From Haloferula sp. BvORR071 (lineage in GTDB: Bacteria; Verrucomicrobiota; Verrucomicrobiia; Verrucomicrobiales; Akkermansiaceae): a stretch of DNA of 64,000 nucleotides. The DNA lies in assembly GCF_000739615.1 (NCBI RefSeq), contig NZ_BATP01000023.1, positions 124,001 through 188,000 on the forward strand. Reading direction: 5' to 3'. The notes beneath the pieces are model-generated. The model saw only the letters and a list, made by a program, of their open reading frames with translations, was not told the DNA's origin and ran no database searches. A program made the translations under genes and the position numbers. Positions within the stretch are counted from its first letter, which is position 1, and every line of letters begins with the position of its first letter. Below are positions 32,645 to 41,696 of this stretch, in pieces.

Positions 32645-34141
32645 ATGTCTGAAAACCCTCCCCGCCGCCCGCGGATCCTCGTCGTCACTCCTGAGATCAC
32701 CTATCTGCCGGAAGGAATGGGCAACTTGGCCCAGCGCATGTGCGCGAAGGCCGGTGGTCTGGCCGATGTTTCCGCCTCGCTCGTGAAGGCCCTCTATGAC
32801 CAAGGCGCCGATGTGCATGTCGCGCTGCCGAACTACCGCCGGATGTTCCACCTGGACGTGGCGAGCGTGTTTGACAACGAGTTCCAGAAGGTCAGCCGGG
32901 CCCTGCCGGAGCAGCGCATCCACCTGGCCCAAGACCGGGTCTTCTACCACCGTTCCAGTGTGTATGGCGCGGAGAATCACCTGATCGCCCTGGCCTTCCA
33001 GCGTGAGGTGATCAACCACACCATCCCGCAGGTGCGGCCGGACCTGATCCACTGCAATGACTGGATGACCGGCCTGATCCCTGCCGTGGCGAAGCGGCAC
33101 GGGATCGCCTCACTCTTCACGGTCCACAACATCCACTCCGAGCACCTGACGCTGGCGCAGATCGAGGACCGGGGGATTGATGCGGCGGACTTCTGGCAGC
33201 ACCTGTTCTTCCGCCGCGCGCCCTATTCCTATGAGGAAAGCCGCAGCGGAAATCCGGTGGATCTGTTGACGAGCGGGATCTTCGCGGCGGATCACGTGAA
33301 TACGGTGAGTCCGACCTTCCTGGAGGAAATCGTCGGCGGTGGGCATTCCTTCATTCCGGATGCGATCCGCAACGAGCTGCGCGGCAAGAAGCATTCGGAC
33401 TGCGCGACGGGCATCCTGAATGCGCCGGATCCTGTCTTTGATCCCGCGAGCGATCCCTACTTGAGCCACCACTTCGGCCCGAAGGATCACATTGAGGGCA
33501 AGCGCAAGAACAAGCTGGAGCTGCAGGAACGCCTGGGTCTTGCGGGCGATCCGGATGTGCCGCTGTTCTACTGGCCGTCGCGCCTGGACCCGGTGCAGAA
33601 GGGCTGCCAATTGCTCACGGAGATCCTCTACGATCTGGTCTCGAAGAACAAGATTCAGATCGCGGTGGTGGCCAGCGGCAATTTCCAGAAGCACTTCCTG
33701 AACATCGTCAAAGGCCACAACCTCTGGGACCGGGTGGCGGTGCGGGACTTCGACGAGAAGCTATCCCACATTGCCTACGCGGGCAGCGATTTCATCTTCA
33801 TGCCCTCGTCCTTCGAGCCCTGCGGCCTGCCGCAGATGATCGCGCCGAAGTATGGCAGCCTGACGGTGGCCCACGATACCGGCGGCCTGCACGATACGGT
33901 GGAGCCGCTGGATGTGGCGGGAAACAAGGGCAACGGCTTCCTGTTCCGCCACTTCAATGCCGACGGCCTGCGCTGGGCGATCGGCGAGGCGCTGAAATTT
34001 CACGCCCTGCCAGCGGAAGACCGGGCCAAGCAACTGGCGCGGGTGATGGCGGAATCGTCAGCAAGATTCAATCACGAGACGACCGCGGCGGACTATATCA
34101 AGCGCTACGAGCAGATGCTCAACACCACGGTCACCGCCTGA
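32645..34141 (+). CDS. glgA: Glycogen (starch) synthase, GT5
   Basis: ATG 32645 gives 498 residues starting 'MSENPPRRPRILVVTPEITYLPEGMG'. The N-terminal ADP-glucose site is 'KAGGLADVSASLVKAL' (family KxGGL). 'DLIHCNDWMTGLIPA' is typical of GT5, and the C-terminal half has 'FYWPSRLDPVQKGCQLL' and 'SSFEPCGLPQMIAPKYGSLTVAHDTGGLHDTV' (E-x7-E). It elongates alpha-1,4-glucan from ADP-glucose in the cytoplasm. Other glg genes are absent nearby. A Tat-exported phosphoesterase gene follows after 11 bases and may be co-transcribed. Confidence 0.92.
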   Translation: MSENPPRRPRILVVTPEITYLPEGMGNLAQRMCAKAGGLADVSASLVKALYDQGADVHVALPNYRRMFHLDVASVFDNEFQKVSRALPEQRIHLAQDRVFYHRSSVYGAENHLIALAFQREVINHTIPQVRPDLIHCNDWMTGLIPAVAKRHGIASLFTVHNIHSEHLTLAQIEDRGIDAADFWQHLFFRRAPYSYEESRSGNPVDLLTSGIFAADHVNTVSPTFLEEIVGGGHSFIPDAIRNELRGKKHSDCATGILNAPDPVFDPASDPYLSHHFGPKDHIEGKRKNKLELQERLGLAGDPDVPLFYWPSRLDPVQKGCQLLTEILYDLVSKNKIQIAVVASGNFQKHFLNIVKGHNLWDRVAVRDFDEKLSHIAYAGSDFIFMPSSFEPCGLPQMIAPKYGSLTVAHDTGGLHDTVEPLDVAGNKGNGFLFRHFNADGLRWAIGEALKFHALPAEDRAKQLARVMAESSARFNHETTAADYIKRYEQMLNTTVTA

Positions 34142-34152
34142 GACGAAACAAA

Positions 34153-35070
34153 ATGAAGCGCCGCACATTCCTGGGAAGCACCGCCGCTGCTGCCGGCATC
34201 CTGCCACGCCTCGCCGCTGCGGCTGAAGGCGGCGATTCCGAGCCGATCCTGCGCTTCGGCTTGATCACGGATGCGCAGTACGCGGATTGCGAGGCGGAGG
34301 GCGAGCGGCACTACCGCTCGACGCCGGAGAAGCTGAAGCGCGCGGTGGAAGCACTGCACGGGGAGAAGCTACCCTTCACCCTGCACCTCGGGGATTTCAT
34401 CGACCGAGAATTCAAGTCCTTCGACGTGATGCTGCCGCTACTGAACGGCCTGGAGCATCCGGTATATCACTTGCTGGGAAACCACGACTACTCGGTGGCG
34501 GACACGGAGAAGGCGCGGATCGTTTCCACGCTAGGGATGTCGCACGACTACTATACTTTCCGTAGCAAGGGGATCCGCTTCATCATGACGGACACGAATG
34601 ACCTTTCGGTCTATCGCAATCCCTCGGACTCCCCGGAAACGGCCAAGGCCAAGGATGTCCTCAAAGGCCTCGAGGCGGCGAATGCACCGGGGGCGAAGCC
34701 GTGGAACGGCGGCATGTCCAATGTGCAACTGGCTTGGCTGGAGCGGGAGCTTTCGGCCGCTGATGCGGCGAAGGAAAAGGTGATCGTGTGCGGGCACCAT
34801 CCGCTGATCCCGGCGGGCATGCACCAGGTGTGGAATCACGCTGAGATCATCGCGATGCTGGAACGGCATCCCTGCGTGATGGCGTGGTTCAACGGCCACA
34901 ACCACGCGGGTGCCTTTGAGGAACGGAACGGGATCCCCTACGTGACCTTCCGCTCGATGCTGCATTTCCCGGAGAACAATGCTTACTCGGTCGTGGAGGT
35001 GCACTCCGATCGCATCCTGATCAAGGGCTTCGGGCGCGAGGTTTCGCGGGAGCTGAAGCTGCGGGCTTGA
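34153..35070 (+). CDS. Tat-exported metallophosphoesterase, ADPRibase-Mn-like
   Basis: The 305-residue protein starts with a twin-arginine-type signal ('MKRRTFLGSTAAAAGILPRLAAAAEG'). The calcineurin-like motifs follow in order: 'FGLITDAQYADC', 'TLHLGDFIDREFKSF', 'YHLLGNHDYSV', 'VIVCGHHPLIP' and 'AWFNGHNHAGAFEERNGIPYVTF'. 'DAQY' in place of the usual DxH and the length match Mn-dependent ADP-ribose/CDP-alcohol diphosphatases. It is located 11 bases after glgA, whose substrate ADP-glucose is chemically related, but the export signal argues against a direct role in glycogen synthesis. Confidence 0.83.
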   Translation: MKRRTFLGSTAAAAGILPRLAAAAEGGDSEPILRFGLITDAQYADCEAEGERHYRSTPEKLKRAVEALHGEKLPFTLHLGDFIDREFKSFDVMLPLLNGLEHPVYHLLGNHDYSVADTEKARIVSTLGMSHDYYTFRSKGIRFIMTDTNDLSVYRNPSDSPETAKAKDVLKGLEAANAPGAKPWNGGMSNVQLAWLERELSAADAAKEKVIVCGHHPLIPAGMHQVWNHAEIIAMLERHPCVMAWFNGHNHAGAFEERNGIPYVTFRSMLHFPENNAYSVVEVHSDRILIKGFGREVSRELKLRA

Positions 35071-35154
35071 GCCGATTCCTTATCGACCGCTACAGATTCC
35101 GCCGCTGACGCGTGGTGGAATCGCCTCGGCGCGGACTTCGGCAATCGTGGTGGC

Positions 35155-36012
35155 ATGAAAGCCCTCGCGGTCTTGTTTGTGTGCCTTTCCTCTCTCGCGC
35201 TAGCCGAGATCCAATCGCCGGTACCGGAAAAGCTGCGGCAGGACTTCAAGCTGGATCCCTTTTACGCCAAGTGCGTGATGGTTGGGGACTTCCCGATCGT
35301 GGCCTCAGCGAAGGTCAATGATGCTGCGCTCACCGAAGCTGAGGTGATCGTGAAATCGATGCTCGCGGGACGTGAGGACATCCTCACCGCAATGGCGAAG
35401 AACAAGGTCCGCCTCACCGTGATGGCCACTTCCGAGCGGACCTGCGATGCACCGGAGCACTCGGACCTGACGCCAAAGGAATACTGGAACCGGCGGGCAC
35501 GCGGACTGGGTGCGACTACCGCAAGGCCCTCGGTGAGCTGCGGGGAAGAGAATCTGCTCAACTGTCCCGGCGATCCGTATTCTACGGAAAACATCATGGT
35601 GCATGAGTTCGGCCACGCGATCCACCAAATGGGCGTGAACAGCATCGACAAGACTTTCGACCGGCGGCTGAAGGAGACCTACGAGGCGGCGATGAAGGCG
35701 GGAAAATGGAAGAACGGCTACGCTGCCGAGAACTACTACGAGTATTGGGCGGAGGCGGTGCAGTCGTGGTTCGGGACAAATCGCGAGAATGACTCAATCC
35801 ACAATCATGTGAATACCCGTGCGGAGCTGCTGGAATACGATCCCGGCGTGGCCAAGCTCTGCGCGGAGGTGTTCCCCAATAACGACTGGACCTACCGTCG
35901 CGCCGATGATCCAGCCCGCAAGGACGAGCCCCACTTGAAGGGGCTCGATCGGAGCAAGCTGCCGAAGTTCGAGTGGAGCGAGGCGGAGAAGAAGGCGGAT
36001 AAGAAGGACTAA
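35155..36012 (+). CDS. Secreted zinc metallopeptidase-like protein
   Basis: The 285-residue protein has a signal peptide ('ALAVLFVCLSSLALA', cleavage near residue 17). The zinc-binding motif is HExxH in 'NIMVHEFGHAIHQMG' (about residues 146-160), and a later Glu in 'YYEYWAEAVQSWFG' is a candidate third ligand, the arrangement of anthrax-lethal-factor-like and related gluzincins. Four Cys residues in the middle could form disulfides. Its target is unknown. The stop overlaps the convergent stop of the next gene by two bases, so no terminator can lie between them. The start has no strong ribosome site. Confidence 0.8.
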   Translation: MKALAVLFVCLSSLALAEIQSPVPEKLRQDFKLDPFYAKCVMVGDFPIVASAKVNDAALTEAEVIVKSMLAGREDILTAMAKNKVRLTVMATSERTCDAPEHSDLTPKEYWNRRARGLGATTARPSVSCGEENLLNCPGDPYSTENIMVHEFGHAIHQMGVNSIDKTFDRRLKETYEAAMKAGKWKNGYAAENYYEYWAEAVQSWFGTNRENDSIHNHVNTRAELLEYDPGVAKLCAEVFPNNDWTYRRADDPARKDEPHLKGLDRSKLPKFEWSEAEKKADKKD

Positions 36013-37730
36013 GCCGGGCAGGGCACCGCGCTGGCGACAGCCTCCAGGATCGAGATCATCCGGCGTTGGGTCGGAGCATCCTTCACGGCGACGCGAATGG
36101 CGAACTCGCCAAGCGCCGAACCCATCTTTCCGGCATCGCGGAGGAAGAGGTTTTGCACTCGTGCCTGCTTCACGATTTCGGCGGCGGTGGGACCGTCCTC
36201 GGGGAGATGGGCGAGGACGAAATTCGCGCAGCCGGGCACGACATCCCAGCCAAAGCCCCGCAGGGCCTTCTCCAGCTGCTTCCGCAGAGCATGGGTCTCG
36301 GCGATACGGGAAGCATAGTAGCCGGGATCCTGGAGCGCCCGTACCGCAGCCACTTGGGCAGGCAGGCTGACGACCCAGGGAGGGGTGAAGGCGCGGAGTT
36401 CCTCAAGGTGATGCGGACCGGCACACAGGTAGGCGACCCGGGCGCCGCTGAGGGCATAGACCTTCGACATCGACTTGCAGACGATGAGTGAATCGTAGCG
36501 CGATACCAGTGGCTCGACGCTTTCGCCGGTGTAGTCGATGTAGGTTTCGTCGATCCATACCCTCGTCCGCGCTGTTGCGGACTTGAGCAGGGACTCGATC
36601 TCGCCGCAGGTGAGTCCGCGGCCGGTGGGGCTGTTCGGGTTCACGATGACGACTAAGTCCGGGCCACGGGAGATGAGTTCCCGCAGGCGATCCAGATTCA
36701 CGGCGTAGCCATCGGAGCGGCGCAATGGCAGGCGCTCCACGTGGCAGCCGATGACCTTTTCCAGGACATGGGCATACTCGCCATAGGTCGGATCCAGCAA
36801 AACGGCATGCGAGTCGCGGTTCAGCCAACGAGGAAAGGCGCGGAAGATCAGGTCAGAGGATCCGGCACCCGGCAGGATGCAGGACTCAGGAACACCACCG
36901 GCCGCCGAGATCGCGGCGATCAAACCCTCGCAGCCGGTGGGCGGCGAGGTCCGCAGGAGCCAAGGCAGATGCGAGGAAAGGCTTTCCAGCACGCCGGGAG
37001 CTGGAGGAAACCATGCATCGAGGACATCCGCATTGATCACCGTGCGCGATTTATCCAGCGAGTCGAAGCCGCTGCCAACCGCGTCAAAGAAGGCACCGCC
37101 ATGGAAACATGCCGCGGGCTTGCGCAGCGGCACTTGCAGTTCCCAGCGTATGGAGCGCTCGACCCGTCGCAGCAGATCTTCCCTTCGATCGAGACCGTCG
37201 CGGACCACCGACACCGGCGCCTGCATCAGATCGTAGGTGACCGCACCCGAGCGCACCGACATGCCTGCTTCCGCAAGACCCACGCGGCGATACATGTCCA
37301 CCACCTCACGGCGCCCGATCGCAACGATGCGGGTGCCGCCACGCGACTCGATCCAGCGGAAAGCCGCGATCATCAGCGCCACAGCAGCATCCGAGGCGCG
37401 ATAGTCCGGCAGCACGGTGAGAAGGCGGATCTCGTAGGTGCCGCCATCCGGAGTGAAGGGCAGCTCCTCGCGCCGGAAGTATTTGTCGATCGAGTAGCCG
37501 TGCGGCCCCGGCGGCGTGATGCTTACGAAGCCTGCGAGCATGCCGCCACAAGTCGCGGCGATGTAACGGTTCGAGGTATCAAGCGCATCCGTCAGACGGC
37601 CCACGTCATTCGCCGGATGTTGGCCGATCTCCAGCGCATAGACCGCATGCCGGGCCCGGTAGATCGCTTCGCGCAGATCGCCCGGGGCCTCGGCAAGCGT
37701 GATCGGCAGGTGACATGCGCGGTTCGACAT
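36009..37730 (-). CDS. GNAT/acyl-synthase-like domain fused to a HisC-type aminotransferase
   Basis: The 573-residue protein has two parts. Residues 1-170 resemble the GNAT-fold acyl-amino-acid or autoinducer synthases ('AIYRARHAVYALEIGQH', 'YIAATCGGMLAGFVSITPP', 'GGTYEIRLLTVLPDYR'). Residues about 215-570 form a fold-type I aminotransferase of the histidinol-phosphate class: 'LPGAGSSDLIFRAFPRWL', 'VVIVNPNSPTGRGL', 'VWIDETYIDYTGESV', the PLP lysine in 'VCKSMSKVYALSGARVAYL', and 'FAIRVAV' near the end. The fusion implies amination followed or preceded by N- or O-acylation of the same small molecule. It lies 66 bases after lysS on the same strand. The product is unknown. Confidence 0.85.
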   Translation of the reverse strand: MSNRACHLPITLAEAPGDLREAIYRARHAVYALEIGQHPANDVGRLTDALDTSNRYIAATCGGMLAGFVSITPPGPHGYSIDKYFRREELPFTPDGGTYEIRLLTVLPDYRASDAAVALMIAAFRWIESRGGTRIVAIGRREVVDMYRRVGLAEAGMSVRSGAVTYDLMQAPVSVVRDGLDRREDLLRRVERSIRWELQVPLRKPAACFHGGAFFDAVGSGFDSLDKSRTVINADVLDAWFPPAPGVLESLSSHLPWLLRTSPPTGCEGLIAAISAAGGVPESCILPGAGSSDLIFRAFPRWLNRDSHAVLLDPTYGEYAHVLEKVIGCHVERLPLRRSDGYAVNLDRLRELISRGPDLVVIVNPNSPTGRGLTCGEIESLLKSATARTRVWIDETYIDYTGESVEPLVSRYDSLIVCKSMSKVYALSGARVAYLCAGPHHLEELRAFTPPWVVSLPAQVAAVRALQDPGYYASRIAETHALRKQLEKALRGFGWDVVPGCANFVLAHLPEDGPTAAEIVKQARVQNLFLRDAGKMGSALGEFAIRVAVKDAPTQRRMISILEAVASAVPCPA

Positions 37731-37796
37731 CTTGCCACGCTGCCGGAAATCCGGCTCCGCGGGGCATCGATAATCACGCGTGCATCATCGGCGGAA

Positions 37797-39266
37797 TCAA
37801 TCCTTCCGCTTCAGCAGCGGGAAGAGGAGCACGTCGCGGATCGTCGGCGCACCGGTGAGCATCATGATCAGGCGGTCGATGCCGATACCGATACCACCGG
37901 CCGGCGGCATGCCGTGCTCGAGGGTCTCGATGAACTCGTAGTCGACCTTCTGCGTTTCCTCACCGGACTGGTGCTCCAAGCGTTCGCGCTGGACGTCGGG
38001 ATCGTTGAGCTCCGAGTAACCGGGCGAGATCTCCTGGCCGTTGATGACGAGCTCGTAGACCTCCACGGTCTTGCCGCCGGGGCTGAGTTTGGCAAGCGGC
38101 ACCAGTTGGCTCGAAACACGCTGAACGAAGCAGGGATCGAAGCTCTTCTCCTCCACCAGCTTTTCGAAGACCTGCTGGATCACCTCGTGGTCTTCCATCT
38201 CCTTCGAGATCTGCACACCGAGCTGTTCGCAACGCTCGCGGCGCTGCTGCGGGGTGATGTCGAAGAAGTCGGCACCGGCGGCCTCGGCGACGAGATCGTT
38301 GTAGTCGGCACGCTTCCAAGGACGCTCGAGGTTGATGGTGCGGACCACGTTGCCTTCCTCGTCCTTGTGCTCGATCTTCAGGCCGCCGCAGAACTTCTCC
38401 GCGAGGCCGCAGATCAGCGACTCGACGAGATCCGCCATGATCTCGAAGTCACCGAAGGCCTGATAGGCCTCCAGCATGGTGAACTCCGGATTGTGGCGAC
38501 GCGAAATGCCTTCGTTGCGGAAGTTGCGGTTGAGCTCGAAAATCTTGGTGAAGCCACCGACCAGCAGGCGCTTCAGGAAAAGCTCCGGCGCGATGCGCAG
38601 CGTGAGCGGCATGCCCAGCGCATTGTGGTGCGTCTCGAAGGGACGGGCCGCGGCACCACCAGGGATGTCCTGCAGCATCGGCGTCTCGACTTCAAGGTAG
38701 CCGCGCTCGTGGAAGAAGTTGCGGATCTCCGCGAGCATGCGGCTGCGGGTCACGAAGATCGCGGCGCTTTCCTCATTCGACATCAGGTCGAGGTGGCGCT
38801 TGCGGTACTTGATCTCGCGGTCGGCCACACCGTGCCACTTGTCGGGCATCGGGCGCAGGGACTTCGAGAGAACGGTGAACTTGGCGACCTTCACAGAGGG
38901 TTCGCCAGTGCGGGTCAGGAAGGTCTCGCCCTCGATGCCGAGCCAATCGCCGCGGTCGAGGCACTCGAAGATCTCACGGTCGTGGTCGGAAAGCTCCTTC
39001 ACGGAGATGTAGCCTTGGATCGAGCCGAGGATATCGCCGATGTGGAAGAAGCAGGACTTGCCCATGTTGCGCAGGCCGGTGATGCGGCCGGCGACCTTCA
39101 CCTGCTGGCCTTCGGCGAAATTCGCGCGCAGATCGGCCGGCGTGTGTGTCGTTTCGAAGGCGGCACCGAAGGGGTCCACGCCCAGTGCGCGCAATTTACC
39201 GAGTTTCTCACGGCGCACAGCGATGAGTTCAGCTTCGGTCGATTGGGGCTGCGTGGTTTCGGACAT
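37797..39266 (-). CDS. lysS: Lysyl-tRNA synthetase, class II
   Basis: The 489-residue protein has the N-terminal OB fold ('VKVAGRITGLRNMGKSCFFHIGDILGSIQGYI') and class II motifs: motif 1 'FFHERGYLEVETPMLQ', motif 2 'FELNRNFRNEGISRRHNPEFTMLEAYQAF' and motif 3 'GIGIGIDRLIMMLTG'. 'AARPFETHHNAL' and the length are typical of bacterial LysS. It charges tRNA-Lys in the cytoplasm. The GNAT-aminotransferase gene follows after 66 bases and may share its transcript. The BlaR1-like gene ends 105 bases upstream on the same strand. Confidence 0.95.
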   Translation of the reverse strand: MSETTQPQSTEAELIAVRREKLGKLRALGVDPFGAAFETTHTPADLRANFAEGQQVKVAGRITGLRNMGKSCFFHIGDILGSIQGYISVKELSDHDREIFECLDRGDWLGIEGETFLTRTGEPSVKVAKFTVLSKSLRPMPDKWHGVADREIKYRKRHLDLMSNEESAAIFVTRSRMLAEIRNFFHERGYLEVETPMLQDIPGGAAARPFETHHNALGMPLTLRIAPELFLKRLLVGGFTKIFELNRNFRNEGISRRHNPEFTMLEAYQAFGDFEIMADLVESLICGLAEKFCGGLKIEHKDEEGNVVRTINLERPWKRADYNDLVAEAAGADFFDITPQQRRERCEQLGVQISKEMEDHEVIQQVFEKLVEEKSFDPCFVQRVSSQLVPLAKLSPGGKTVEVYELVINGQEISPGYSELNDPDVQRERLEHQSGEETQKVDYEFIETLEHGMPPAGGIGIGIDRLIMMLTGAPTIRDVLLFPLLKRKD

Positions 39267-39371
39267 GGCGGCGCAGGGAGTAGAGCGCCGCGCGCCAAGA
39301 GTCCAGAGCCCAGATGCAAGAGATTGAAAAAGAATGGGCCGCGAGAAGCCAGAAGAGGCCCATTTCCCGAG

Positions 39372-41696
39372 TTACCACTCGTGGCGGCGGCGCTCGTAGT
39401 CGAGATCCAGGCTCTTGAGCTGCTCCGGACCTCTGTAGACGGGGGGCTGATAGGAGTCCGAGGGAAGAGGTTTGGCACCCCGTGCCCGGCGTTCCTGCAT
39501 CTGCTCCTCCTGAGCGCGGCGCCACTGTTCTTCACGTTTCCGCATGAATTCGAAGGCGGCCCGGCGAGCAGGTTCATCCAAGCGATTGAGCTCTGTCATC
39601 ATTGCGACGACCTCGGGGTCCTTGTCGGAGTTGCGGTAGATCCCTCTCTCGAATTGATCCCGCTTCCACTCCGCGCCCAAGTCACCCGGCTTCTCGGTCA
39701 AAATCTTCCGCTGGAGATCCCGGTGATGGACCAGTTCGGCATTACCCGGGCACCGCTCTCTCGCAAGGACGATCCGGGTAAGCAGCTCTTTCCTCTCAGG
39801 TGAGTCTACCCATGGCAGCGGAGTGCCATCGTCGTAGGCCTTTACCGTTTCCATTTTCACTTCCACCTGCTTGAAGGTGGGCTCATCGAGTTGCAGCATC
39901 GGGAAGTACTTGGCCTCCCTCGCAGCGGGAAGATCCCATGGATCGACGGCATTGAGCCCGAGAATCAAGCTGACATGGACACCCGGCTCCACTTCCCCCA
40001 TCGGGAATGCCATCGCTTGTCCGGATGCCAGCGTCGCTTGTTCCTCGACCTCCACCATCTCCTCCGCGGGATGGCCGGGGAATACATACGAAGGAGCGGG
40101 ATGATGACCGGCGACGAAGGAATAGGCCGCATGGAGAGACAGCTCGAACGTGTCGCCCACGGGCCGGTAGCTGTGGCTCGCCATCCACCCGTTGAAGTGC
40201 TTGACCGGACAGTCCTCATCCCACGGTGCAACCAAGGCCCCATGGGAGGAGAAATAGTAATCGCTCAGGTTGGTCCACAGCGTCCGCTGGAGCGGGCCGA
40301 TGCAGAGTGGCCCGGGCACCAGCGTGAGCTTCTGCGGGCTTCCCGCGGCCTGGGCGCGTGCAAGCTGTTCCTTGTAGCGCCGGATGTGATTCGCGAGCGA
40401 AGCGGCGTCGAAGAGTTGGCCATGCTCTGCAAAGGCTGTGGGTGAGACCACGACTCCCGCCGATACCACCATCGTCTTTTCCGGATGCAAGATCTGCTCG
40501 ATTTCAGAGGGAGCATCAGTTGCGATTGGGGCTTCGATTGGAGAAACGGCAGCGACCGGTGGCATGAAGCCAAAGCGCGTGGCGAGCAGCAGCGCCAGCA
40601 GGCAGAAGCCCGAACTGAGGATCCTTTGCAGATTCGAAGCCTTCTTCAAGGGCCCGGCAGGAGCATCCAGCAGGCTGCCGATCCGCCGGCCCAGGCGCCG
40701 CTTCGATGCCGCTGCCATCGCAACCACACACACGTAGCGCTGGCCTGCCAGCGAGACCAGGAAGTGACCGTAGGCGGCGCGCTCCTCGGCTGTGGCTGCC
40801 GCAGCGCTGTCGCATACTTGCTCGCGTGCATTTGTCCACACGCGGTGAAGCAAGTGAACGATCGGATTCCACCAGAAGATCGTCCGGATGATCTGGGTGG
40901 CGAAGGCCCAGCGCGTGTCGTGTCCATCGCGGTGCGATATTTCGTGGCGGAGAGCCCAAGCCAGTTCCGTCTGCCGGGCGGGCTTGAGAAGGAAGCGTGG
41001 AATGATGATCCGCGGATGCCAGATCCCAGCCAGCGCCGGACCGACGTCTCCAGAGCCAAGGCGAAAGCCATCGCGCGGCCCGCACTCCGGACACGCAGCC
41101 AAGATCGCAGCCCACTCATCATCATCCGGCTGCTCCATCGAGCGATGCCATCTCGCAATCCGGAGCGCGCCGAACACCAACATGGCGAGTCCCACCAGCG
41201 CGCCGCTTCCCCATAGCATCAACAGCGTGCGTCCGGGATTGAATCGATCAATCACAGCGGTCGTATTCGGATCATCTCCGCCTACGGAAAGTTTCGGCCC
41301 TGGCCTGAGAACTTGGACACGAGGGGAATCCGTCAAGATATCGAGAAGTGTGTCGCCGGACTTGGGCCGATCAACCGCGGGCACCTTCTGACGATCCACC
41401 GACACGAAAGACTGAGGCCCCGGCATGAGAGTCAAGTCACGAGGAGCCGATGGGTCCTCGAGGAAAACAGCCGCCTCCTGAGCCGGAGCCGGGCCAGTGG
41501 AAGTCGGAGTCATCCCAGACGGCTTCGGCTTCATCGGCAGCACAATCCAAGACAACAAAGCCGTCGCCAGCAGGGACAGCAGCGAGAAGCCCGCCCGCCA
41601 CCGCGCTTGGCGAATGCACAGGGTCACGAGGAAGCAGCACAGCGAAATGACTCCCGCCTGAAGAGCCACGCTGAGGAAGTAAGTCTCCAGCTTCAC
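39372..41696 (-). CDS. M56 family membrane metallopeptidase, BlaR1-like sensor
   Basis: The 774-residue protein has four membrane helices (about 10-27, 34-53, a third near 160-180 and a fourth after about 355). The zinc protease motif is 'ELAWALRHEISHRDGHD' (HExxH) followed by 'IIRTIFWWNPIVHLLHRVW', as in BlaR1/MecR1. The large C-terminal region has no penicillin-binding SxxK-SxN-KTG set, so the signal is probably not a beta-lactam. A basic coiled-coil tail ('EEQWRRAQEEQMQERR') ends it. The GTG start overlaps the BlaI-like gene stop by four bases. It would cleave or relieve that repressor when a signal is sensed outside the cell. Confidence 0.87.
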   Translation of the reverse strand: MKLETYFLSVALQAGVISLCCFLVTLCIRQARWRAGFSLLSLLATALLSWIVLPMKPKPSGMTPTSTGPAPAQEAAVFLEDPSAPRDLTLMPGPQSFVSVDRQKVPAVDRPKSGDTLLDILTDSPRVQVLRPGPKLSVGGDDPNTTAVIDRFNPGRTLLMLWGSGALVGLAMLVFGALRIARWHRSMEQPDDDEWAAILAACPECGPRDGFRLGSGDVGPALAGIWHPRIIIPRFLLKPARQTELAWALRHEISHRDGHDTRWAFATQIIRTIFWWNPIVHLLHRVWTNAREQVCDSAAAATAEERAAYGHFLVSLAGQRYVCVVAMAAASKRRLGRRIGSLLDAPAGPLKKASNLQRILSSGFCLLALLLATRFGFMPPVAAVSPIEAPIATDAPSEIEQILHPEKTMVVSAGVVVSPTAFAEHGQLFDAASLANHIRRYKEQLARAQAAGSPQKLTLVPGPLCIGPLQRTLWTNLSDYYFSSHGALVAPWDEDCPVKHFNGWMASHSYRPVGDTFELSLHAAYSFVAGHHPAPSYVFPGHPAEEMVEVEEQATLASGQAMAFPMGEVEPGVHVSLILGLNAVDPWDLPAAREAKYFPMLQLDEPTFKQVEVKMETVKAYDDGTPLPWVDSPERKELLTRIVLARERCPGNAELVHHRDLQRKILTEKPGDLGAEWKRDQFERGIYRNSDKDPEVVAMMTELNRLDEPARRAAFEFMRKREEQWRRAQEEQMQERRARGAKPLPSDSYQPPVYRGPEQLKSLDLDYERRRHEW

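Noticed and set aside
36741-39803. A 1020-residue plus-strand frame across lysS and the aminotransferase fusion
   Set aside because: It is antisense to two well-supported genes and spans their intergenic gap; no domain is recognisable.
39372-41696. Beta-lactam sensing by the BlaR1-like protein
   Set aside because: The C-terminal region lacks the SxxK, SxN and KTG set of penicillin-binding domains, and no beta-lactamase gene is nearby.
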